Of a stretch of DNA of 38,233 bases, positions 32,483 to 38,233 are shown one piece after another. A program made the translations under genes and the position numbers. Source of the DNA: Lachnospiraceae bacterium UBA3632 (lineage in GTDB: Bacteria > Bacillota > Clostridia > Lachnospirales > Lachnospiraceae). Location of the stretch: contig DFKZ01000055.1 of the NCBI GenBank assembly GCA_002373975.1, positions 1 to 38,233 on the forward strand. The letters run 5' to 3'. The notes beneath the pieces are model-generated. The model was given only the letters and a program-made list of their open reading frames with translations, was not told the origin of the DNA and ran no database searches. Each line of letters begins with the position of its first letter. The stretch's first letter is position 1.

Positions 32483-33043
32483 TTAAGCACTCTTTTGATA
32501 CAGTGCCAAAAGCTTAACCTCATATTCGGTATACCTGCCTATTCGGTTATGCCTTCTTTGCCATGATAAGAAATAATCATAAGCATAAATAGCCGCTTCA
32601 TAGCTAATATCAAAGAACTCATAAATATCTTCCGGCGATTCCGCACCAATTTTTTCTACCAAAACAGGCGGTGCTATCGCATATTTTGCAAAGAAGTTAG
32701 CTTCATCCTCTTCATGTTGACTATGCCCTGTATGGTCCAAAACACAATGGCCAATCTCATGAAGAATAGTCATATTCTGTCGCTCATAACTTTTTCCTAT
32801 ATCGTTGTAATAAATATACTCTACCCCGTTTTCTTCTGCGTAAAAGCCATCCGGACTTGTCCTTAAAGCCTCACGATGCTTTTTCCTAGAAAGAGTCGAA
32901 TACGGCACAAGCTTTATGCCCATTTTTATAGCAATCTCAAAACCACTTACAGGAATACATTTTATTTTGTAATACTCTAAAAGATGAATTACTTCACCTT
33001 TAATGAACTCGTATTCCTCGTCAGTCAACTTCCATTTACTCAT
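32483..33043 (-). CDS. ImmA/IrrE-family zinc metallopeptidase
   Basis: A 186-residue metallopeptidase with the zinc motif LHEIGHCVLDH (HEIGH at 95-99) and a downstream acidic ligand in EEDEANFFAKYAIAP. ImmA-type proteases cut the repressor encoded beside them to switch on mobile-element or stress genes. The start overlaps the upstream HTH gene by 8 nt, the usual ImmR-ImmA arrangement. Its targets here are unknown, but the neighbouring mobile-type genes are candidates. Confidence 0.92.
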   Translation of the reverse strand: MSKWKLTDEEYEFIKGEVIHLLEYYKIKCIPVSGFEIAIKMGIKLVPYSTLSRKKHREALRTSPDGFYAEENGVEYIYYNDIGKSYERQNMTILHEIGHCVLDHTGHSQHEEDEANFFAKYAIAPPVLVEKIGAESPEDIYEFFDISYEAAIYAYDYFLSWQRRHNRIGRYTEYEVKLLALYQKSA

Positions 33044-33356
33044 CGTCTCCTCCCATTAGAATATTAAGAATCTCCGTTTTCTCAGCTTTTGACATCTGAG
33101 ATACATTTCTTGCTATCAGTTTCTTTGCATAACCCAGCTCATCCTTAACGTCTACAGGAATTCCCTCCATTAGGTAATCCGATGTTGTGTCAAGCGCAAT
33201 GGCTATTTTGGTAAGCACACTTGCTCTGGGAGTTCTATCACCTTTTATGTAATGTGATATTGCCGCTTCTGTACAACCGGATTTTTCTGCAAGGTCACGC
33301 TGTGTTATTCCTCTTTTTTCAAGTAATTCCTTGATCCTTTCACCCATTGCTTCCAT
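33036..33356 (-). CDS. XRE-family HTH repressor (ImmR-like)
   Basis: A 106-residue protein. An N-terminal helix-turn-helix (about 5-62: LLEKRGITQRDLAEKSGCTE, AAISHYIKGDRTP) is followed by a short helical tail ending in KAEKTEILNILMGGDDE. It is the likely repressor partner of the ImmA-type protease next to it. The ATG at 33354-33356 lies 7 nt after AGGAGG; a GTG directly before it is possible. A promoter with a perfect TTGACA lies upstream. Confidence 0.9.
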   Translation of the reverse strand: MEAMGERIKELLEKRGITQRDLAEKSGCTEAAISHYIKGDRTPRASVLTKIAIALDTTSDYLMEGIPVDVKDELGYAKKLIARNVSQMSKAEKTEILNILMGGDDE

Positions 33357-33399
33357 CACTTGCCCTCCTGAAAATACTAAATTTACTATTACATTTATA

Positions 33400-33429
33400 G
33401 TTTTATCACTTTGCTTATTATTTTGTCAA
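33400..33429 (-). promoter_or_regulatory. promoter of the ImmR-ImmA pair
   Basis: On the minus strand TTGACA (33429-33424) is perfect; the best -10 is TAAAAC (33405-33400) at 18 nt. The leader that follows is AT-rich with partly symmetric TAAATTTA, a possible operator for the repressor. Confidence 0.55.
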
Positions 33430-33519
33430 GTTTCTTTTGCTGAAAATGTACATGTTTTTTTATCAGCCACTATATCTTGAGTTGTAAACAGCAAATAACT
33501 CCATTCCGACAAGTAAGAA

Positions 33520-33549
33520 CAAAGGCAGGGGATTGCTCCTCTGCCTTTG
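33520..33549 (-). terminator. terminator at the end of the type I restriction operon
   Basis: CAAAGGCAG pairs with CTGCCTTTG, and the inner bases continue the stem to about 13 bp with one G-T pair and a TTGC loop. Minus-strand RNA then reads TTCTTACTTG. It lies about 55 nt after the last restriction-locus gene. Confidence 0.75.
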
Positions 33550-33603
33550 ATACTGTATCCAATACTATATGATTCCCATTCTATAATCGATTTTCTAAGT
33601 TTC

Positions 33604-34217
33604 TTACCTTTTTGGTGCTATCTCATATGTTTTGTCCTTTGTTGAATCCAAGAAGCAACATTCTAGCTTATAACCGTTGTTTCGTAGCTGCTCTTTGAAT
33701 TCTCTCGTAGATAACAGCTTATTTGTTTGCTTAATAAGATGCTCCTCGGCAAGTTCTGTTGATTCTGCCATAAAGCATCCCATCCATTCATCGTTACATC
33801 TGATGCAGACTGCACATTTCTTCCCGGCAATTATATCTTTAAGGTCTCCAAGGAATCAAGCGGAACGTCATCTTCCGCTGTGAATTGTCGTTCCGCTATT
33901 AAAAATTCTTCACTTGGAGTATACACATAAATTACAATCTTCTTTTGAAGCTGGAAAGGTTGTTGCTTTGTTGTTTCATTCCTCTTTTCAACAAACCAAT
34001 GATCAGTAAGATACTTATCCCGATTTGTCTCATAGTCCTTGAAATACTCTGTATGTTTCAGCTGAGATTGTATGGCAAAAGTCGCATTTCGATACTCTGA
34101 AAAAAACGTATCCAAACAGGCAATATTATCAAAAAAATTTGATTCTTTCCTAAAGCGATCCAACGAACTTAATGCTCTATAAAACTTTTGATATGCTGGA
34201 TATAATAGTCCTGGCAA
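33604..34217 (-). pseudogene. frameshifted gene downstream of hsdR (cysteine-cluster protein)
   Basis: A 128-residue frame begins with TTG at 34215-34217 (GGAGGG 9 nt upstream, 20 nt after the hsdR stop) and ends with TAA at 33831-33833 (LETLKI, stop). One frame over, and without any start codon, the sequence continues KDIIAGKKCAVCIRCNDEWM and runs about 66 more residues to a TAA at 33604-33606. One missing base near 33833-33840 would join the two parts into about 203 residues. The back part has a CxxCxxC cluster. Its function is unknown; its place in the restriction operon suggests an accessory or defence role. Confidence 0.7.
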
Positions 34218-34237
34218 AAGTGTAAACCCTCCGTTTT

Positions 34238-37200
34238 TTATTCCGTTACAGCATTTACATACTGTGAAAGTCTGTTTGCATAAGCCTCTACTCTACTGCC
34301 CATATCATTATTATCCGTCCAGAGTTCGCACTGAATCATAACGGTCTGCACCGCATCATCCATTCCTTCCGGCGGATACTTATGTTTCTTGAGGAGTTTT
34401 TTGATCATCATCCTCATACTTGCTCTTGCAGATTCACGCTTCTGCCAGTCAATTGTCTGGTTATTACGAAGTGCGTCAGCAAGTTCCTTTGTGATAGCAA
34501 TCAATTCTTCATTCTCATAAAAATCCTTAATTGCCTGCGGCTTTGTGAGAGCATCATAGAAAGCAAGCTCGTCTGCTGTAAGACCAAGTTCCTCGCCTTC
34601 CTTCTGTGCTGCCTGGATCTGCTTTGCGAGATTAAGCAGTTCTTCGATAACCTGTTCATTCGTAAGCATTCCGTTAAGGTACCGGTTCATGGCCTGCTGA
34701 ATGATCTCGCTAAACTTCTCTGACTTAACTACATTCGTGCGCTTATATATGATGACCTGCTCTGATATCAGCTTCTTTAAAAGCTCAACAGCAAGGTTCT
34801 TCTCCTTCATCTTTCCAATTTCCTCAAGGAACTTCGGATCAAAGAGTGAGAAGTCTCCGTTAACATCGGAGAACAGATTTATAACTCCGGTGCTCTTGAT
34901 ACTCTGTTCAAGAAGTGCGTTTATTCTCTCATTCATTTCGGGAAGGGATATTTTCTTTCCTTCTCCCTGATTAATGAGTCTGCCAACAAGGACACGTACC
35001 GATTCAAAGAACGCCGCTTCGACGCGCAGGCTCTCTTCTGCAAGTGACGAACACAGTGACAGAGCTTGTCTCATAAGAAGTGCTTCCTTAAGGAAATCAT
35101 TTCTCTCTGTCTCTTTATCAACGGCCACAATGAAGTTAACCGCACCGCTTATTGCTCTCGATCTTTCCAGATCGGTTCCGGTCATGAACTTCGAATAATC
35201 ATAACCATGGAACAAATCACGGCATACCGACAACTTCTCAAGGAACTTCGGATAAGCAACCTTGGCTACATCCATATCACCATAGTTCTTCTTATCACGA
35301 GAAGTATAATCATTCATTGCCTGCTTAAGAGCAGATGCAATGCCGACATAGTCTACTACAAGGCCACCTTCCTTATCTCCAAATACGCGGTTAACGCGAG
35401 CAATCGCCTGCATAAGGTTGTATCCCTGCATAGGCTTATATACATACATCGTTGCAAGCGAAGGGACATCAAATCCGGTAAGCCACATATCTACAACAAT
35501 GGCAATCTTCAACGGGTCTTCATTGTCTTTAAACCGCTTAGCAAGTTCTTCTTTATGGCGCTTATTACCGATTACAGAACGCCATTCCTCCGGATCTTTG
35601 TTACTTTCTGTCATAACAACCGCAATCTTATCTGTCCACGAAGGTCTTACCTGTAATATCCGATTGTAGATTTTCATGGCGATATTACGGTTATATGCAA
35701 CGATCATTGCCTTACCGGTAAGAAGGTCTGCGCGGTAATTTTCATAATGATCAAGGATATCATTCACAAGGGACTCAATGGTCTGCTCGTTTCCGAGGAT
35801 AGCTTCCATCTGCCCGAGTTCTTTCTTGCTCTTTTCAACAACCTCCGGATCGGCATTATTTGCCATGATGTCATATTCCTGATCAATAAGTTTAAGCGTA
35901 TCCTGATCAAGATTCAGTTTGATGACGCGGCTTTCATAATAAACAGGCCTTGTGGCTCCGTCCTCAACCGCCTGAGTCATATCATAAACATCAATATAAT
36001 CACCGAAAACTTCACGGGTACTTCTGTCCTTAAGCGAAATCGGTGTTCCGGTAAATCCTATATAGGTAGCGTTCGGAAGCGTGTCTCTTATGATACGCGC
36101 AGTTCCGACTTTAATCTTTCCTGTTTCGGGATCAACCTTTTCTTTAAGTCCGTATTGGCCACGATGTGCCTCGTCAGCCATTACGACGATATTTCTTCTT
36201 TCAGACAAAGGTTCATCGGACTCCTCGAACTTCTGCATAGTTGTAAAAATGATCCCGTTTGCCTGTCTGCCATCGAGGAGTTTCTTCAGATGTTCCCTGC
36301 TCTCGGCATGAAGTGGCTCCTGACGGAGGAAATCTTTACATTTAGCGAACTGTCCAAACAACTGATCATCAAGATCATTTCGGTCTGTGAGCACAACGAT
36401 GGTCGGACTGTCTAACGCTTCCTGTAATCTATGAGCATAGAAAACCATAGATAATGACTTACCGGAACCCTGGGTATGCCAGAACACTCCGCCCTTACCA
36501 TCTGTCTCAGTTGCTTTCTTTGTGGACGCAATAGCTTTATTAACCGCAAAGTATTGGTGATATCCCGCAAGGATCTTATATTGCTTAAGTCCTTCATTTG
36601 AAAAACAAATGAAGTTCTTTATAATATCGAGAAGTCTTTCTTTCTCGAATATACCTTCAAAAAATGTATCGAACTGGGCATATTGCGTATTCTCATAATC
36701 ACCATCCTTGGTCTTCCATTCCATGTATCGGTCTTCACCGGAAGTAATAGTTCCGGCCTTGGAAGTCAGATGATCGCTCATAACGCAGATGCAGTTATAT
36801 ATGAACATGGATGGAATTTCATGCATATAGTTACGGATCTGAGTATAGGCTTCGGATGCATCAGTCTCCTCTCTCGATGGAGATTTCAGTTCAACAAGCA
36901 CAACCGGGAGTCCATTAAGAAAAAGAAGTACATCAGGGCGCTTATTGCTATTTTCAATAAAGGTCCATTGATTTGCTACCACGAACGAGTTATTGTCAGG
37001 ATTCTTGTAATCTGCAAGATATACTAAGCCGGATCGTTCCTCACCTTTTACAAGATAGCGAACCTCAACACCATGCTGCAGATAATCCATGAACACTGCG
37101 TTCTTCTGCACCAGGTCAGCATTTTCAAAGTTCTTCAGCTTATAAAGGGCGTCAGAAATAGCATCCTCCGGCATGTCGGGATTGATGCGTCGTAGCGCCT

Positions 37201-37336
37201 CATTCAGTTCCGTTTCATACAGCGGACATGAAAAATCACGCTCCAGATCAGGGGCATATACATACCGATAGCCCATATTCTGAAACAACTCAATTATGGA
37301 ATTTTCATAATCTGCTTCTGTATAAAATCCCGGCAT
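34238..37336 (-). CDS. hsdR: type I restriction enzyme, R subunit
   Basis: A 1032-residue restriction subunit of full length. The N-terminal nuclease domain shows the PD-ExK core (RPDVLLFLNG, then VVLVELKSPSRE). The helicase motor has Walker A TQGSGKSLSM at about 290, the ADEAHRG box near 388, GFTGTPI near 428 and late motifs with MQAIARVNRVFG near 650. A helical tail binds the M/S core. It cuts DNA after translocation when HsdM/HsdS meet unmodified sites. GAGGTGAT precedes the ATG. The S subunit lies upstream; HsdM must be outside the window. Confidence 0.96.
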   Translation of the reverse strand: MPGFYTEADYENSIIELFQNMGYRYVYAPDLERDFSCPLYETELNEALRRINPDMPEDAISDALYKLKNFENADLVQKNAVFMDYLQHGVEVRYLVKGEERSGLVYLADYKNPDNNSFVVANQWTFIENSNKRPDVLLFLNGLPVVLVELKSPSREETDASEAYTQIRNYMHEIPSMFIYNCICVMSDHLTSKAGTITSGEDRYMEWKTKDGDYENTQYAQFDTFFEGIFEKERLLDIIKNFICFSNEGLKQYKILAGYHQYFAVNKAIASTKKATETDGKGGVFWHTQGSGKSLSMVFYAHRLQEALDSPTIVVLTDRNDLDDQLFGQFAKCKDFLRQEPLHAESREHLKKLLDGRQANGIIFTTMQKFEESDEPLSERRNIVVMADEAHRGQYGLKEKVDPETGKIKVGTARIIRDTLPNATYIGFTGTPISLKDRSTREVFGDYIDVYDMTQAVEDGATRPVYYESRVIKLNLDQDTLKLIDQEYDIMANNADPEVVEKSKKELGQMEAILGNEQTIESLVNDILDHYENYRADLLTGKAMIVAYNRNIAMKIYNRILQVRPSWTDKIAVVMTESNKDPEEWRSVIGNKRHKEELAKRFKDNEDPLKIAIVVDMWLTGFDVPSLATMYVYKPMQGYNLMQAIARVNRVFGDKEGGLVVDYVGIASALKQAMNDYTSRDKKNYGDMDVAKVAYPKFLEKLSVCRDLFHGYDYSKFMTGTDLERSRAISGAVNFIVAVDKETERNDFLKEALLMRQALSLCSSLAEESLRVEAAFFESVRVLVGRLINQGEGKKISLPEMNERINALLEQSIKSTGVINLFSDVNGDFSLFDPKFLEEIGKMKEKNLAVELLKKLISEQVIIYKRTNVVKSEKFSEIIQQAMNRYLNGMLTNEQVIEELLNLAKQIQAAQKEGEELGLTADELAFYDALTKPQAIKDFYENEELIAITKELADALRNNQTIDWQKRESARASMRMMIKKLLKKHKYPPEGMDDAVQTVMIQCELWTDNNDMGSRVEAYANRLSQYVNAVTE

Positions 37337-37355
37337 AAGATCACCTCTCTATGTA

Positions 37356-37562
37356 CTACTTAAGACCTTCCAGCTCCCTTATATATTTCTCCTCATCAAA
37401 AGAGTTCCCGTCTGTCATGATGTCGTATATGTTTTCTGTAACAATGGCTGCAATCTTCTCCTTTGCAACCTTGCTCGAATCACCTGCTGCCATAAGTCTC
37501 TTATATGTTATGGCAGTGATTGGCGGATTATTTTCATTTATTTGGTTATCCACCACACCCAT
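37356..37562 (-). CDS. small protein between hsdS and hsdR
   Basis: A 68-residue, helical, soluble protein (DSSKVAKEKIAAIVTENIYD, then FDEEKYIRELEGLK). I do not know the family. It ends 19 nt before the hsdR start and begins 86 nt after hsdS, so it is part of the restriction operon. The ribosome site is not obvious. It may be an accessory or control protein, as other small ORFs in type I loci are. Confidence 0.65.
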   Translation of the reverse strand: MGVVDNQINENNPPITAITYKRLMAAGDSSKVAKEKIAAIVTENIYDIMTDGNSFDEEKYIRELEGLK

Positions 37563-37648
37563 GATAAGAGCTTTTAATCTGTAATTCTGTTGAATATCAT
37601 CATTTCATTTTTTCATGTTTTAATCCTTGTAAACGATAATTTAGTGGC

Positions 37649-38233
37649 TTAAATAGCAAGATTAGAGACATCCAGCTCTCCGGATATTAGCTTAGGTAGT
37701 AATACATCTCGTATTGCAGTTAGCCTTTGATTTTCATTAAGATTGTTTTCTATAGTTTTAATGATAGGCCATGCGTAATCAGAGAATTGTTTTATCCGGG
37801 TGGCTTCAGTTTTTGGAATATTTAACGACGATATCATCTTTGTTGTTAAGCTTCCACGAATACTATTTGAGTTTGAAATAACACGAAGTTCCTCATAACG
37901 ATTTGCAATATTCCAAAACAGAAATGGCAGGTAATCGCCATTTGCATGTACGACAATGATTGACTGGTTAACATATGTTTCGGTTAGAAGCATGGAGGTC
38001 TGTCCTCTGGTATGTCCTTGGCCAGCTGATGCAATAGCAATATCATACTTATTGGCTTTTCGTGTAGATGAATTGGTTATACCTTCATCAGTAATAGTTT
38101 TTATGGTAGATACTATGAAACGATTAGAGGTTTCTCCAGAAGACAGCCAATAATGATCTCCATTCCAATATGCTTCATTAGCCGTGGATGGAGTACCGCC
38201 GCTGAAGAGTAAGCCCTCAATCATGAGTACTGC
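37649..38233 (-). CDS. hsdS: type I restriction specificity subunit, C-terminal part (partial)
   Basis: At least 194 residues of HsdS run off the right edge; codons upstream of the Met at 38222-38224 stay open. The piece starts within a target-recognition domain (GGTPSTANEAYWNGDHYWLS is the classic entry) and ends with the conserved helix NENQRLTAIRDVLLPKLISG. HsdS chooses the DNA sequence that HsdM methylates and HsdR defends. Only the second recognition domain is visible, so the target cannot be guessed. Confidence 0.93.
   Translation of the reverse strand, partial: AVLMIEGLLFSGGTPSTANEAYWNGDHYWLSSGETSNRFIVSTIKTITDEGITNSSTRKANKYDIAIASAGQGHTRGQTSMLLTETYVNQSIIVVHANGDYLPFLFWNIANRYEELRVISNSNSIRGSLTTKMISSLNIPKTEATRIKQFSDYAWPIIKTIENNLNENQRLTAIRDVLLPKLISGELDVSNLAI

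Noticed and set aside
35066..35656. Plus-strand open frames inside hsdR
   Set aside because: They are antisense to conserved helicase motifs of hsdR and lack start signals.
1..38233. tRNA, rRNA, CRISPR arrays, known riboswitches
   Set aside because: Reading by eye on both strands gave no cloverleaf, no regular repeat-spacer array and no recognised riboswitch core. Weakly conserved RNAs could be missed without a covariance search.

Overview
The window looks like chromosomal DNA of a Gram-positive, anaerobic, plant-polysaccharide-using Clostridia, most likely a Lachnospiraceae (Butyrivibrio/Lachnospira-like). The basis is strong AGGAGG ribosome sites, LplB/LplC-type sugar permeases, MsmK-type ATPases, cre-like boxes and protein style. 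This is inference; no rRNA or other phylogenetic marker is present. No tRNA, rRNA, CRISPR array or complete insertion sequence was seen.

Region 1 (about 100-19,890, all minus strand, read right to left) is a pectin/rhamnogalacturonan utilisation locus. A promoter at 19851-19879, with a cre-like box over its -35, starts kduI, kduD and eda, followed by a GGDEF protein. A second promoter at 15632-15660, with another cre-like box, starts a small membrane protein, two CUT1 permeases (LplB and LplC types) and an unusually long lipoprotein solute-binding protein. Then comes a tight six-gene block: two small membrane proteins plus an ATPase, followed by two more small membrane proteins plus a second ATPase. 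The locus ends with a MATE exporter, a CE12-type deacetylase, a GH105 unsaturated uronyl hydrolase, a GH28 polygalacturonase and an EamA transporter. The three enzymes lack signal peptides, so the model is uptake of acetylated or unsaturated pectic oligosaccharides followed by intracellular trimming. Unsaturated uronate then passes through KduI and KduD to KDG, through the KDG kinase at 26262-27389 to KDPG, and through Eda to pyruvate and glyceraldehyde-3-phosphate. No polysaccharide lyase and no dedicated transcription factor gene was seen.

Region 2 (20,090-24,413) holds ordinary or poorly known genes: a membrane/coiled-coil protein, a HAD phosphatase, a VWA protein with an HTH-like partner, a lipoprotein and a nucleoside phosphorylase.

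Region 3 (24,426-38,233) is accessory and scarred. It contains an orphan HipB-like regulator with three palindromic operators, a DUF6036-like nucleotidyltransferase pair with its own strong promoter, a glycosidase 3' remnant beside a 26-bp perfect palindrome, the KDG kinase, and a lipoprotein. It also has a methyltransferase and a nonsense-broken flavodoxin flanked by two copies of the tail of a HEPN-like membrane protein gene. Further right lie a DUF4417 / JAMM-peptidase / small acidic protein operon, an ImmA-ImmR type pair, and a type I restriction locus (partial hsdS, small ORF, hsdR and a frameshifted cysteine-cluster gene). Minus-strand genes dominate the entire window; 20090-20548 is the only intact plus-strand gene.
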